Made by a program: the position numbers and the translations under genes. DNA of 64,000 nucleotides from DATKIY01 sp963726755 (lineage in GTDB: Bacteria > Actinomycetota > Actinomycetes > JAHEKZ01): NCBI GenBank assembly GCA_963726755.1, contig CAVSDB010000003.1:310001-374000 (forward strand), written 5' to 3'. Each line of letters starts with the position of its first letter. Positions within the stretch are counted from its first letter, which is position 1. This document shows, one piece after another, positions 35,304-44,375 of the stretch. Below the pieces are notes generated by a model that was not told the origin of the DNA, made no database searches, and saw nothing but the letters and a program-made list of their open reading frames with translations.

Positions 35304-36604
35304 CAGCGCATGAACCCTTCGTAACTGCGCTGCTGCAACTGACTTTCGATCTGTTTCACGGTGTCAAGGCCGACGCCGACCATGATGAGAATCGACGTAC
35401 CTCCGAACAAGAACCCGCGGCCTTGACCAAAGCTGGAGAAGACCACGATCGGAATGACAGCGATCGTCGCGAGGTAGACCGACCCAAGCGCGGTCAGTCG
35501 CGTCAGTACGTAATCGAGGTACGCAGCGGTCGGAGCACCGGCGCGAATACCCGGGATGAACCCGCCGTACTTCTTCATGTTGTCCGCGACTTCGTCCGCA
35601 TTGAACGTAATGGCGACATAGAAGTAGGTGAAGAAGACCGTCAAGGCGAAGAAGATGACCGCGTACCAAGCGCCGTTGCCGTTGGTGATGTTCGCCTCAA
35701 CCCAACGTCTGACGGCTCCCTGGTTATTGCTGATCGTCACGAACAGGACAGGTAGATAGAGCATCGACGACGCGAAGATGACCGGGATAACACCAGCCTG
35801 GTTCACCTTGATGGGAATGTACGTAGAGGTGCCGCCGTATTGCCGTCGGCCCACCATGCGTTTGGCGTACTGAACCGGGATACGCCGTTGCCCCTGCTCC
35901 ATCAAGACCACGAAGGCAATGACCGCGACCCCGACACCGATCACGATCAAGAACGTCCATGCACCCTGCACCTGGTAAACCTGCGACAACTGACCGGGGA
36001 ACCTGGAGACGATCGAGGTGAAGATCAGCAGCGACATACCGTTACCGATACCGCGGTCGGTGATCAGTTCGCCGAGCCACATGACCATGCCGGTACCGGC
36101 GGTCATGACTGCGATCATCGTCAAGGTGATGACTAGCGAGTCGTTGGTGATGATCTGCTCCGAACAACCCTGAAGCAGTTGCCCCGAACGCGCTAGGGCG
36201 ATGATGCCCGTCGACTGCAGGATCGCCAGACCAATGGTGAGGTAACGGGTGTACTGAGTGATCTTGGCCTGACCTGCTTGGCCATCCTTCTTCAGCGTCT
36301 CAAGACGCGGGATTACAACTGTCAGCAACTGGAGAATGATGCTCGCGGTGATGTAGGGCATGATGCCCAACGCGAAGATCGACAACTGCAGCAAAGCGCC
36401 GCCACTGAACAAGTTGATCAAGTCGTAGACACTGTTGCCCTTGACGACGATCAGACATCGCTGGACCGCTGGGTAGTCAACCCCGGGGGTCGGGACGTAA
36501 GAACCGATCCGGTAAATCGCGATCATGCCCAGCGCAAAGAGGATCTTCGTGCGCAGGTCAGGCGTCCTAAATGCCCGACCAAAGACCGCTAACTGCGACT
36601 GCAC
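35303..36604 (-). CDS. secY: Protein translocase subunit SecY
   Basis: A 433-residue channel subunit with ten membrane helices. The N-terminus is FGRAFRTPDLRTKILFALGMIAIYRIGSYVP. The plug region follows, then LGIMPYITASIILQLL, the helix-7 region GVIPVIFASSMLYLP and the final GQGRGFLFGGTSILIMVGVGLDTVKQIESQL. SecE, its partner, is encoded at the other end of the cluster. It lies between rplO and adk. Confidence 0.97.
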   Translation of the reverse strand: MQSQLAVFGRAFRTPDLRTKILFALGMIAIYRIGSYVPTPGVDYPAVQRCLIVVKGNSVYDLINLFSGGALLQLSIFALGIMPYITASIILQLLTVVIPRLETLKKDGQAGQAKITQYTRYLTIGLAILQSTGIIALARSGQLLQGCSEQIITNDSLVITLTMIAVMTAGTGMVMWLGELITDRGIGNGMSLLIFTSIVSRFPGQLSQVYQVQGAWTFLIVIGVGVAVIAFVVLMEQGQRRIPVQYAKRMVGRRQYGGTSTYIPIKVNQAGVIPVIFASSMLYLPVLFVTISNNQGAVRRWVEANITNGNGAWYAVIFFALTVFFTYFYVAITFNADEVADNMKKYGGFIPGIRAGAPTAAYLDYVLTRLTALGSVYLATIAVIPIVVFSSFGQGRGFLFGGTSILIMVGVGLDTVKQIESQLQQRSYEGFMR

Positions 36605-36699
36605 GACTTATCCTCCAGCGAAGCGATGGCTGCGATGACGACCACAGGGGACGATAACAGCCGGGGCCGAGGCGCTTTTCCGCCTGCTACCCCGGTTGC

Positions 36700-37140
36700 C
36701 TATAGCTCCGTGGCGGTCCCACCGGCTGCGGTGATCTTCTCCTTGGCCGAAGCCGAGAACGCGTTGGCGCTGATCTTCAGCGCGACCGTGAGCTCGCCCG
36801 AACCCAGCACCTTGACCGGAAGTCCGTCGCGAACTGCACCAACAGCGACGAGATCGTCGACTCCAACCGTGCCGCCCTTGGGGAACAGCGCGGACAACTT
36901 GTCGAGGTTGACGACCTGGAACTCCACCCGGTTTCGGTTGGTGAAGCCACGCAACTTGGGTAGCCGCATGTGCAACGGCATCTGGCCACCTTCGAAGTTG
37001 GCCGGAACCTGATAGCGCGCCTTGGTGCCCTTGGTGCCGCGACCAGCGGTCTTACCCTTGGAACCCTCACCGCGACCCACTCGGGTCTTGGCCTTCTTCG
37101 CGCCAGGCGCGGGACGCAAGTGATGAACCTTGAGCGTCAT
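36700..37140 (-). CDS. rplO: 50S ribosomal protein L15
   Basis: 146 residues. TLKVHHLRPAPGAKKAKTRVGRGEGSKGKTAGRGTKG-type Gly/Arg-rich N-terminus wraps 23S rRNA, then FEGGQMPLHMRLPKLRGF. ATG 37140 gives the family start; a longer reading crosses rpmD. Secretion and ribosomal genes are joined here, as in other spc operons. Confidence 0.96.
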   Translation of the reverse strand: MTLKVHHLRPAPGAKKAKTRVGRGEGSKGKTAGRGTKGTKARYQVPANFEGGQMPLHMRLPKLRGFTNRNRVEFQVVNLDKLSALFPKGGTVGVDDLVAVGAVRDGLPVKVLGSGELTVALKISANAFSASAKEKITAAGGTATEL

Positions 37141-37141
37141 G

Positions 37142-37324
37142 TCAGTCGACCTCCTCGACGGTGACCAAATGCGACACCGTGTTGACCATCCCGCGAATCT
37201 CCGGGCGGTCCTCCTTGACGACGACGTCGCCAATGCGCTTTAGACCGAGCGACCGCAGCGAGTTGCGCTGATTGCTGGTGCCGCCGATCTCGGACTTGCG
37301 TTGAGTGACCTTGAGGCGACCCAT
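37142..37324 (-). CDS. rpmD: 50S ribosomal protein L30
   Basis: 60 residues: GRLKVTQRKSEIGGTSNQRN then SLRSLGLKRIGDVVVKEDRPEIRGM, the full L30 fold. The ATG overlaps the rpsE stop (TGATG). One base separates its stop from rplO. Confidence 0.96.
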   Translation of the reverse strand: MGRLKVTQRKSEIGGTSNQRNSLRSLGLKRIGDVVVKEDRPEIRGMVNTVSHLVTVEEVD

Positions 37325-37920
37325 CACGAACTCATTCCCGCAGCGCGAGCCCGCAGCAGACCGTCAGGAGCGACGTCCTCGAGCGGCAAGCCGCGACGAG
37401 CCGCAACCTGCTCGGGACGTTCCAGGCTCTTCAAGGCCGTGACCGTGGCGTGCACGATGTTGATGGCGTTCGACGAACCCAGCGACTTGCTCAGCACGTC
37501 GTGGATTCCGGCTGCCTCGAGTACGGCGCGCACCGGACCACCGGCGATCACACCGGTACCGGGGGAGGCCGGCTTCAGCAGCACAACGCCAGCGGCCGCC
37601 TCGCCCTGAACGGGGTGAGGAATCGTGCCCTGGATCCTTGGCACCTTGAAGAAGTTCTTCTTGGCCTCTTCGACGCCCTTGGCGATCGCTGCTGGCACCT
37701 CTTTGGCCTTGCCGTAACCAACGCCGACCGTGCCGTCGCCGTCACCGACAACGACAAGGGCGGTGAAGCTGAAGCGACGTCCGCCCTTGACGACCTTGGC
37801 TACTCGGTTGATCGCGACGACGCGCTCGACGTACGGCGTCTTGTCCGCGGCGTCGCCACGACGACCACGCCCGCGCTCGCCGCCACCGGCAGGTCCGCGC
37901 CGCGAAGGTCCGCTACTCAT
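37324..37920 (-). CDS. rpsE: 30S ribosomal protein S5
   Basis: 198 residues with a Gly/Arg-rich N-terminal extension (RRGPAGGGERGRGRRGD). The S5 domain has ERVVAINRVAKVVKGGRRFSF and VGYGKAKEVPAAIAKGVEEA. S5 supports decoding fidelity and mRNA entry. Coupled to rpmD. Confidence 0.97.
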   Translation of the reverse strand: MSSGPSRRGPAGGGERGRGRRGDAADKTPYVERVVAINRVAKVVKGGRRFSFTALVVVGDGDGTVGVGYGKAKEVPAAIAKGVEEAKKNFFKVPRIQGTIPHPVQGEAAAGVVLLKPASPGTGVIAGGPVRAVLEAAGIHDVLSKSLGSSNAINIVHATVTALKSLERPEQVAARRGLPLEDVAPDGLLRARAAGMSS

Positions 37921-37990
37921 CTGGTTGCTTCCTGTTCTTCGGGGTTCTTGGGGAATCGACTAGGGATTCGATACGAGGTCATAAGGCGGA

Positions 37991-38371
37991 TCAGAACGAC
38001 AGACCCGACTCACGCGCACCATCAGCGAGGGCGGCGACACGTCCGTGGTAGCGGTTGCCACCCCGGTCGAACACAACGGCTTCGACTCCGGCCGCCTTTG
38101 CGCGCTCAGCAACAAGCGAGCCGACCTTGCGAGCCTTCGCCGTCTTGTCACCGTCAACGGTGCGAACGTCAGCCTCCATCGACGACGCTGACGCCAGCGT
38201 CTTGCCTTCGGTGTCGTCGACGACCTGTACGAACATGTGACGGGTCGAGCGGTTGACGACCAACCGCGGCCGCGCAGCGGTGCCTTCGACCTTTTTGCGC
38301 ACCCGAAGGTGTCGCCGCGATCGAGCGGCCTGACGCGCCGTTCGACGTCCTGGCTTGGTGGACACTGCCAT
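37991..38371 (-). CDS. rplR: 50S ribosomal protein L18
   Basis: 126 residues. RRHLRVRKKVEGTAARPRLVVNRSTRHMFVQVVDD at the start, and GVEAVVFDRGGNRYHGRVAALADGARE at the end. It binds 5S rRNA with L5. Two bases after rplF. Confidence 0.97.
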   Translation of the reverse strand: MAVSTKPGRRTARQAARSRRHLRVRKKVEGTAARPRLVVNRSTRHMFVQVVDDTEGKTLASASSMEADVRTVDGDKTAKARKVGSLVAERAKAAGVEAVVFDRGGNRYHGRVAALADGARESGLSF

Positions 38372-38373
38372 GA

Positions 38374-38913
38374 CTACTTACCAGCCTTTCCGACCTTGCG
38401 ACGAACCTGCTCGCCCGCGTAACGAATACCCTTGCCCTTGTACGGCTCGGGCTTGCGGATCTTGCGGATGTTGGCCGCAACCTGTCCGACTTGCTGCTTG
38501 TCGATTCCGGAGACCGAGAACTTCGTCGGACCATCGACCGCGAAGCTGATTCCCTCAGGTGGGGTGACCAACACCGTGTGGCTGTAGCCGACGGAGAACT
38601 CAAGGTCCTTGCCCTTGGCCTGGACGCGGTAACCAACGCCCACGATCTCAAGCTGCTTGACGTATCCGTCGGTAACGCCCGTCACCATGTTTGCGATGAG
38701 GGTGCGCGTCAGTCCGTGCAACGACTTCGATAGGCGCTCATCATTCGGACGCTGCACCGCGAGGGCGCCGTCGTCACTGCGCTCGACCGTCAATGGCTCG
38801 GCGACGGTGAGCGACAAGGAGCCCTTGGGGCCTTTGACCGTGACGGCCTGACCGTCGACTGCCACGTCGACACCAGAAGGCACGGTGATGGGGAGTTTGC
38901 CAATACGCGACAT
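38374..38913 (-). CDS. rplF: 50S ribosomal protein L6
   Basis: 179 residues with two L6 repeats: MSRIGKLPITVPSGVDVAVD and GKDLEFSVGYSHTVLVTPPEG. The C-terminal EPYKGKGIRYAGEQVRRKVGKAGK is characteristic. It sits near the factor-binding site of the 50S subunit. Between rpsH and rplR. Confidence 0.97.
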   Translation of the reverse strand: MSRIGKLPITVPSGVDVAVDGQAVTVKGPKGSLSLTVAEPLTVERSDDGALAVQRPNDERLSKSLHGLTRTLIANMVTGVTDGYVKQLEIVGVGYRVQAKGKDLEFSVGYSHTVLVTPPEGISFAVDGPTKFSVSGIDKQQVGQVAANIRKIRKPEPYKGKGIRYAGEQVRRKVGKAGK

Positions 38914-38922
38914 GTCAGCCCC

Positions 38923-39321
38923 CTACCAGACGTAGGCGAGGACTTCCCCACCTACGCCTTTCTTTGCGGCCTGCTTGTCGGTAAGGAGTCCAGACGAGGT
39001 CGAGATGATCGCCACACCGAGTCCACCGAGGACGCGGGGCATCGAGTTCGACTTCGCGTACACGCGCAAGCCTGGCTTCGAGATACGACGAACTCCAGCA
39101 ATCGAGCGCTCGCGGGAAGGACCGAACTTCAGGTCAATCACCAACGTCTCGCCAGGCACCTGCTCTTCGGACTCAACGCGCCAGTCCTTGACGTAGCCCT
39201 GCTCCTTGAGGATCTGGGCGATGCCTTGCTTGATTTTGCTCGAGGGCATGGAAACGTCCTCGTGGAACGCCGAGTTGGCGTTACGCAGACGAGTCAGCAT
39301 GTCTGCGATCGGGTCAGTCAT
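38923..39321 (-). CDS. rpsH: 30S ribosomal protein S8
   Basis: 132 residues. MTDPIADMLTRLRNANSAFHEDVSMPSSKIK-type N-terminus, then RVYAKSNSMPRVLGGLGVAIISTSSGLLTDKQA. S8 binds the central domain of 16S rRNA. The second ATG (39321) is chosen over one two codons earlier to match the family. Confidence 0.96.
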   Translation of the reverse strand: MTDPIADMLTRLRNANSAFHEDVSMPSSKIKQGIAQILKEQGYVKDWRVESEEQVPGETLVIDLKFGPSRERSIAGVRRISKPGLRVYAKSNSMPRVLGGLGVAIISTSSGLLTDKQAAKKGVGGEVLAYVW

Positions 39322-39405
39322 CGTCATATCGTTCTACTTCTCTCTCGCCGCGGTTTCCATCGCAGTTGAATGAATCCGTGGACCTACGGCGTAGGGATGG
39401 ATTTA

Positions 39406-39591
39406 CTACCAGGAACTCTTGGTGATACCGGGAAGCTCACCGCGGTGAGCCATCTGGCGAAGGCAGATTCGGCACAAGCCGAACTTGCGATACACCGAGT
39501 GCGGACGTCCGCACACGCTGCAGCGCGTGTAGCCCCGGACCTTGAACTTCGGCTTCGAGGCCGCCTTATGAATCAGGGATTTCTTGGCCAC
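39406..39591 (-). CDS. rpsZ: 30S ribosomal protein S14 type Z
   Basis: 61 residues beginning AKKSLIHKAASKPKFKVRGY. Cys24, Cys27, Cys40 and Cys43 (RCSVCGRP and LCRICLR) form the zinc site of the short S14 form. GTG start at 39591. It lies between rplE and rpsH, the place for type Z rather than the zinc-free paralogue. Confidence 0.94.
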   Translation of the reverse strand: MAKKSLIHKAASKPKFKVRGYTRCSVCGRPHSVYRKFGLCRICLRQMAHRGELPGITKSSW

Positions 39592-39593
39592 GC

Positions 39594-40163
39594 TCAGTTC
39601 TCCTTGAACGGGAAGCCGAGAGCACGCAGTAGCGCGCGACCCTCGTCGTTGGTCTTGGCTGTCGTGACCACCGTGATGTCCATACCGCGGACCCGGTCGA
39701 TGGCGTCCTGGTCGATCTCGTGGAACATGCTCTGCTCGTTGAGACCGAAGGTGTAGTTGCCCTTGCCGTCGAACTGGCGCGGCGACAATCCACGGAAGTC
39801 GCGGATACGCGGCAGCGCAATGGTCAGCAACCGATCGAGGAACTCCCACATGCGGTCGCCCCGCAGCGTGGTGTGGGCTCCGATTGGCATTCCCTCGCGC
39901 AACTTGAACTGCGCGATGGACTTACGGGCCTTCGTCACCGATGGACGCTGCCCCGTGATGGCACCGAGGTCGCGGATCGCACCCTCGATGAGTTTGGAGT
40001 CGCGGGCGGCGTCGCCGACACCCATGTTGACCACAATCTTGGTCAACCCGGGAACCTGCATGACGTTCCCGTAGCCGAACTCTTCGCTGAGGGTCGGCAC
40101 GATCTCTTCGCGGTAGCGCTGCTTGAGTCGAGGCACGGTGCGCTCTTCAGTAGCGGTAGCCAT
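39594..40163 (-). CDS. rplE: 50S ribosomal protein L5
   Basis: 189 residues. PRLKQRYREEIVPTLSEEFGYGNVMQVPGL-type start, then KIVVNMGVGDAARDSK and RGLSPRQFDGKGNYTFGLNEQ. It binds 5S rRNA at the central protuberance. Its ATG overlaps the rplX stop region. Confidence 0.97.
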   Translation of the reverse strand: MATATEERTVPRLKQRYREEIVPTLSEEFGYGNVMQVPGLTKIVVNMGVGDAARDSKLIEGAIRDLGAITGQRPSVTKARKSIAQFKLREGMPIGAHTTLRGDRMWEFLDRLLTIALPRIRDFRGLSPRQFDGKGNYTFGLNEQSMFHEIDQDAIDRVRGMDITVVTTAKTNDEGRALLRALGFPFKEN

Positions 40164-40490
40164 TACAGATCCTCACCCGTCTTCTTCGCGACGCGGACCT
40201 TCTGGCCATCCTCGATGCGGTAACCCACACGCGTCGGCACCTTCTTGCCGTCGACCTCAACCACCGGGAAGCACGTTCGAGACGTGGATCGAAGCTTCCT
40301 GGGTGATGATGCCGCCGGTCTTGGCACCGCGCGTGCTCTGACCGATCTTGGTGTGTCGCTTGATGATGTTGATGCCCTCGACAACGACCCGGTCCTGCTC
40401 TGGGTAGGCAGCGATGACCTTGCCAGTCGCACCCTTGTCTTTGCCGGCGATCACGATGACGGTGTCGCCCTTCTTCACGTGCATCGCCAT
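40163..40490 (-). CDS. rplX: 50S ribosomal protein L24, one frameshift
   Basis: The KOW-domain core MHVKKGDTVIVIAGKDKGATGKVIAAYPEQDRVVVEG-type start is intact to SNVLP. Near 40265 one extra base turns VVEVDGKKVPTRVGYRIEDG out of frame; this restores to GQKVRVAKKTGEDL. Repaired length is about 108 residues. L24 is a primary 50S assembly protein, so error is the likely cause. Confidence 0.9.
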
Positions 40491-40492
40491 GG

Positions 40493-40861
40493 TTACAGCA
40501 CCTCCGGAGCGAGCGAGATGATCCGCATGAAGCGCTTGTCGCGCAGTTCGCGACCGACCGGACCGAAGATGCGGGTACCGCGAGGGTCCCCACCGTCTTT
40601 GATGATCACGGCGGCGTTCTCGTCGAACTTGATGTAGGAACCGTCTGGCCGACGGCGCTCCTTGGTGGTGCGCACGATGACAGCCTTGACGACCTCGCCC
40701 TTTTTGACGTTGCCGCCGGGGATGGCGTCCTTGACGGTCGCGACGATGATGTCGCCGATGCCCGCGTAGCGTCGACCGGAGCCGCCGAGAACCCGGATGC
40801 ACAAGATTTCCTTGGCACCGGTGTTGTCGGCGACCTTAAGTCGCGACTCCTGCTGGATCAC
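40493..40861 (-). CDS. rplN: 50S ribosomal protein L14
   Basis: 122 residues. IQQESRLKVADNTGAKEILCIRVLGGSGRRYA-type start and the closing RELRDKRFMRIISLAPEVL are diagnostic. L14 contributes to an intersubunit bridge and marks the head of the spc operon. Two bases before rplX. Confidence 0.97.
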   Translation of the reverse strand: MIQQESRLKVADNTGAKEILCIRVLGGSGRRYAGIGDIIVATVKDAIPGGNVKKGEVVKAVIVRTTKERRRPDGSYIKFDENAAVIIKDGGDPRGTRIFGPVGRELRDKRFMRIISLAPEVL

Positions 40862-40927
40862 GTTAACTCCTGGTTTGTCTGCTGGTTCTCACTCGCGCGA
40901 GCCTTGCGGAACTAATAGTGGGACTGC

Positions 40928-41241
40928 TTACTTGGCCTTCTCGAGAATTTCGACGAGACGCCAACGCTTGGTCTTGCTCTTCGGACGGGTCTCCATGAGC
41001 AGGACGCGGTCACCAACACCGGCAGCGTTCTGCTCGTCGTGTGCCTTGAGCCGGCTCGAGCGCCGCAGGACTTTGCCGTACAGCGGGTGCTTGAAACGCT
41101 CCTCGACATTCACCACAACGGTCTTGTCCATCTTGTCGCTGACCACAAGGCCCTCACGAACCTTGCGCGCGCCACGGTCTTCGTCATGTCTTCCTTCACT
41201 GACTCTGCCTTCATTGACTGGGCCTTCTTCGTCTCGCTCAT
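40928..41241 (-). CDS. rpsQ: 30S ribosomal protein S17, frameshift near N-terminus
   Basis: ATG 41241 overlaps the rpmC stop (ATGA) and starts SETKKAQSMKAESVKEDMTK, a variable N-terminal tail. Near 41169 a base is lost; the S17 core RKVREGLVVSDKMDKTVVVNVEERFKH-type region and LRRSSRLKAHDEQN follow in another frame. S17 is a primary 16S binding protein. Confidence 0.88.
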
Positions 41242-41468
41242 GCCACGTCCTCGGGAGCTTCGGTGATGCCGAGCTCACGCTCACGCAGCACGGTGTAGAT
41301 CCGCGCGATGTCCTTGCGGACTGCGCGCAACCGGCCATGACTTTCCAACTGCCCGGTGGCAGCCTGGAAACGCAGGTTGAACAGTTCTTCCTTGGCCTCG
41401 GCCAACTTGGCGGCGAGCTCGTCCTCGGCCAGGTTGCGGTACTCGGTGGCTGTGGTTCCGACTGGCAT
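41238..41468 (-). CDS. rpmC: 50S ribosomal protein L29
   Basis: 76 residues. The core is ELAAKLAEAKEELFNLRFQAATGQLESHG, followed by LRAVRKDIARIYTVLRERELG. It lies at the peptide exit tunnel and helps dock SRP and trigger factor. Overlaps both rplP and rpsQ by short stop-start overlaps. Confidence 0.96.
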   Translation of the reverse strand: MPVGTTATEYRNLAEDELAAKLAEAKEELFNLRFQAATGQLESHGRLRAVRKDIARIYTVLRERELGITEAPEDVA

Positions 41469-41887
41469 CAGAGCTCACCTGCCTCACGCTTGACGAAACG
41501 GGTCTTGATCGGAAGCTTGTGCTGCGCACGCTTCATGGCCTCGCGAGCCAACGGTTCAGACACACCCGACAACTCGAACATGACGCGTCCGGGCTTGACG
41601 TTGGCGATCCACCACTCCGGCGAACCCTTACCAGAACCCATGCGGGTCTCGGCTGGCTTCTTGGTCAGTGGACGGTCTGGGTAGATGTTGATCCAGACCT
41701 TTCCGCCACGCTTGATCGCGCGGGTGATGGCAATACGAGCGGACTCGATCTGCCGGTTAGTGATGTAGCCGGGCTCGAGCGCCTGAATGCCGTAGTCGCC
41801 GAAGGCAATGCGAGTACCGCCCTTGGCCACGCCGCGGCGTGAGGGGTGGTGCTGCTTGCGGTGCTTGACCCGCCGTGGAATCAGCAT
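41468..41887 (-). CDS. rplP: 50S ribosomal protein L16
   Basis: 139 residues. MLIPRRVKHRKQHHPSRRG, then ALEPGYITNRQIESARIAITRAIKRGGKVWI-type core with KKPAETRMGSGKGSPEWWIANVKPG. L16 helps shape the A site. Between rpsC and rpmC. Confidence 0.97.
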   Translation of the reverse strand: MLIPRRVKHRKQHHPSRRGVAKGGTRIAFGDYGIQALEPGYITNRQIESARIAITRAIKRGGKVWINIYPDRPLTKKPAETRMGSGKGSPEWWIANVKPGRVMFELSGVSEPLAREAMKRAQHKLPIKTRFVKREAGEL

Positions 41888-41890
41888 GGT

Positions 41891-42781
41891 CTAGGCCTCC
41901 GTCGAAGTCTGCTCGGGAGCGGCTGACTCAGTCGCCGCTGGCGTCTCAACTACCGGCACGTCAACTGCCGGCGCCTCAACCGCCGGAGCCTCAGCTACCG
42001 GGGCCTCGGCCACAGGTGCCTCAACTGCCGGCGCCTCAGCAACGGTTTCGCTCGCTGGCCCGTCCTGCGCCGCACGGCGAGGGCGGGTGGTCTGCTGCGG
42101 ACGACTGCGTTGGCCCAGGCGGGCGGCTGCAGCCGCAGCCTCACGCTCGGCGCGCGAACCTGTGACGTCGCCCTTGTAGATCCAGACCTTGACGCCGATC
42201 CGACCGAAGGTGGTGCGTGCCTCGTAGAAGCCGTAGTCGATGTCTGCGCGCAAGGTGTGCAGCGGAACGCGGCCCTCGCGGTAGAACTCGGTACGAGACA
42301 TCTCGGCGCCGCCTAGACGTCCGCCGACCTGCACCCGAATGCCCTTGGCACCGGCCTTCATGGCGCTCTGCATCGCCTTGCGCATCGCGCGTCGGAACGA
42401 CACTCGGCTCGTCAGTTGCTCAGCAACGCCCTGCGCGACCAGTTGAGCATCGATCTCGGGGTTCTTGACCTCGAGGATGTTCAACTGGACCTGCTTGGCA
42501 GTGAGCTTCTCGAGGTCGCCACGGATTCGATCGGCCTCGGCGCCGCGGCGACCGATGACGATGCCGGGACGCGCCGTGTGGATGTCGACACGAACGCGGT
42601 CACGCGTGCGCTCAATGTCTACGCGGCTGATACCAGCGCGCTCCATGCCCTTGCTGAGCATGCGACGAATCTCGACGTCCTCTTTGACGTAGTCCTTGTA
42701 ACCCTTGTCGGCGTACCAACGCGAGGTGTACTCGGTGGTAATGCCGAGGCGGAACCCATGCGGGTTGACCTTTTGACCCAC
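41891..42781 (-). CDS. rpsC: 30S ribosomal protein S3 with Ala-Glu-Pro-rich C-terminal tail
   Basis: 296 residues. GQKVNPHGFRLGITTEYTSRW starts the S3 domain; the KH motif includes VIGRRGAEADRIR. Residues about 212-296 form a low-complexity tail of repeated VEAP/AEAP units (AVEAPVAEAPVAEAP) encoded by short tandem DNA repeats at 41940-42050. S3 lines the mRNA entry channel. The GTG at 42781 follows AAGGGG and lies just after the rplV stop; longer readings overlap rplV. Confidence 0.95.
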   Translation of the reverse strand: MGQKVNPHGFRLGITTEYTSRWYADKGYKDYVKEDVEIRRMLSKGMERAGISRVDIERTRDRVRVDIHTARPGIVIGRRGAEADRIRGDLEKLTAKQVQLNILEVKNPEIDAQLVAQGVAEQLTSRVSFRRAMRKAMQSAMKAGAKGIRVQVGGRLGGAEMSRTEFYREGRVPLHTLRADIDYGFYEARTTFGRIGVKVWIYKGDVTGSRAEREAAAAAARLGQRSRPQQTTRPRRAAQDGPASETVAEAPAVEAPVAEAPVAEAPAVEAPAVDVPVVETPAATESAAPEQTSTEA

Positions 42782-42788
42782 TGTCAGG

Positions 42789-43157
42789 TCACCCCTTCTT
42801 TCCGGTCGATGTCGCTTCTTGCGACACGACGACGGTGATATGGCTGGTGCGCTTACGGATGCGGTAGGCACGGCCTTGGGCGCGTGGGCGGAACCGCTTA
42901 AGAGTCGGACCCTCGTCAACGAACGCTTCGCTCACGACGAGGCCGTCACGATCGAGTCCCTCGTTGTGCTCTGCGTTGGCGATGGCGCTGTCGAGCACCT
43001 TGCCGACCGTCTCGCTCGCGGCCTGCGGCGCAAAGCGCAGCACCGTCTGGGCCTCTGCCGCAGGCAGACCTCTGATGAGGTCGATCATGCGGCGGGCCTT
43101 CTGGGGCGTGACGCGGGCATACCGCGCAGTGCTCTTGGCACCGGCCCTGGCTTCCAT
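42789..43157 (-). CDS. rplV: 50S ribosomal protein L22
   Basis: 122 residues. ARYARVTPQKARRMIDLIRGLPAAEA-type start, VLDSAIANAEHNEGLD and RFRPRAQGRAYRIRKRTSHIT. L22 lines the exit tunnel; its hairpin is the RTSHI region. Follows rpsS by 59 bp. Confidence 0.97.
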   Translation of the reverse strand: MEARAGAKSTARYARVTPQKARRMIDLIRGLPAAEAQTVLRFAPQAASETVGKVLDSAIANAEHNEGLDRDGLVVSEAFVDEGPTLKRFRPRAQGRAYRIRKRTSHITVVVSQEATSTGKKG

Positions 43158-43216
43158 CGCTCTTCCTGTCTCTCGTTCTACTGACTGCTGCTGTGAGTGC
43201 TTGGCTGCGCCGCTAG

Positions 43217-43498
43217 TTAGCGACGACGGTTCTTGCGGTCGTCCTTCTCGTGACCGCGGAACGTACGGGTGGGCGCGAACTCGCCGAGCTTGTGCCCGAC
43301 CATCGAGTCCGAGATGAAGACCGGCACGTGCTTACGACCGTCGTGGACGGCGATCGTGTGACCGATCATCGACGGCACGATCATCGAACGCCGTGACCAC
43401 GTCTTGATGACGTTGCGGGTTCCGGAGTCGTTCTGAGCGTCCACCTTCTTGACGAGGTGGTCGTCCACGAACGGACCCTTCTTCAGGCTGCGCGGCAT
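43217..43498 (-). CDS. rpsS: 30S ribosomal protein S19
   Basis: 93 residues. PRSLKKGPFVDDHLVKKVDAQ, then TWSRRSMIVPSMIGHTIAVHDGRKHVPVF-type core and MVGHKLGEFAPTRTFRGH. Located in the 30S head and placed between rplB and rplV. Confidence 0.97.
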   Translation of the reverse strand: MPRSLKKGPFVDDHLVKKVDAQNDSGTRNVIKTWSRRSMIVPSMIGHTIAVHDGRKHVPVFISDSMVGHKLGEFAPTRTFRGHEKDDRKNRRR

Positions 43499-43510
43499 CG
43501 CTGCTGGCTC

Positions 43511-44344
43511 CTAGCGCTTCTTGTTCTTGCGGCGGCGGACGATGTACTTGTCACTGGCCTGGCCACGCTTACGCGTGCGACCTTCTGGCTGGCCCCATGG
43601 CGACACCGGGTGGCGACCACCAGAGGTCTTGCCCTCTCCACCACCGTGCGGGTGATCGATCGGGTTCATGGCCACACCGCGGACGGTCGGGCGCTTGCCC
43701 TTCCAGCGCATGCGGCCGGCCTTGCCCCAGTTGATGTTCGACTGCTCGGCGTTTCCTACCTCGCCGACGGTCGCACGCGAGCGGACGTCGACGTTGCGGA
43801 TTTCGCCGGACGGTAGCCGAAGCTGCGCGTACGGACCGTCCTTGGCGACGAGCTGGACGCTGGCACCAGCGGAGCGAGCCAACTTTGCGCCGCCGCCTGG
43901 ACGAAGCTCAACGGCGTGAATGACGGTACCGACGGGGATGTTGCGCAGTGGCAAGGCGTTACCTGGCTTGATGTCGGCGCTGGGGCCGTTCTCAACCCGG
44001 TCGCCCTGCTCGAGCTTGTTCGGCGCGAGGATGTAGCGCTTCTCACCGTCGGCGTAGTGCAGCAGGGCGATACGCGCCGTGCGGTTGGGGTCGTACTCGA
44101 TGTGCGCGACCTTGGCCGGCACGCCGTCCTTGTCGGCACGACGGAAGTCGATGATGCGGTAGGCACGCTTGTGCCCGCCGCCCTGGTGCCGAGTAGTGAT
44201 CCGGCCGGACGCGTTGCGTCCACCCTTCTTCGGCAGCGGACGCACCAGCGACTTCTCCGGTTCGGAGCGCGTGACCTCGACGAAGTCGGCCACGCTCGAG
44301 CCGCGACGGCCCGGGGTGGTCGGCTTGTACTTGCGGATGCCCAT
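43511..44344 (-). CDS. rplB: 50S ribosomal protein L2
   Basis: 277 residues. KPTTPGRRGSSVADFVEVTR start, OB and SH3-like domains, then MNPIDHPHGGGEGKTSGGR with the conserved His near the peptidyl-transferase centre. The basic tail (RKRGQASDKYIVRRRKNKKR) binds 23S rRNA. Follows rplW. Confidence 0.97.
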   Translation of the reverse strand: MGIRKYKPTTPGRRGSSVADFVEVTRSEPEKSLVRPLPKKGGRNASGRITTRHQGGGHKRAYRIIDFRRADKDGVPAKVAHIEYDPNRTARIALLHYADGEKRYILAPNKLEQGDRVENGPSADIKPGNALPLRNIPVGTVIHAVELRPGGGAKLARSAGASVQLVAKDGPYAQLRLPSGEIRNVDVRSRATVGEVGNAEQSNINWGKAGRMRWKGKRPTVRGVAMNPIDHPHGGGEGKTSGGRHPVSPWGQPEGRTRKRGQASDKYIVRRRKNKKR

Positions 44345-44375
44345 GAGTTTCGTCAGTCCCTATGTGTTCTGCCGG

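Noticed and set aside
41940..42050. Short direct repeats that could suggest a CRISPR array
   Set aside because: They encode the Ala-Glu-Pro repeats of the S3 tail, with no unique spacers and no cas genes.
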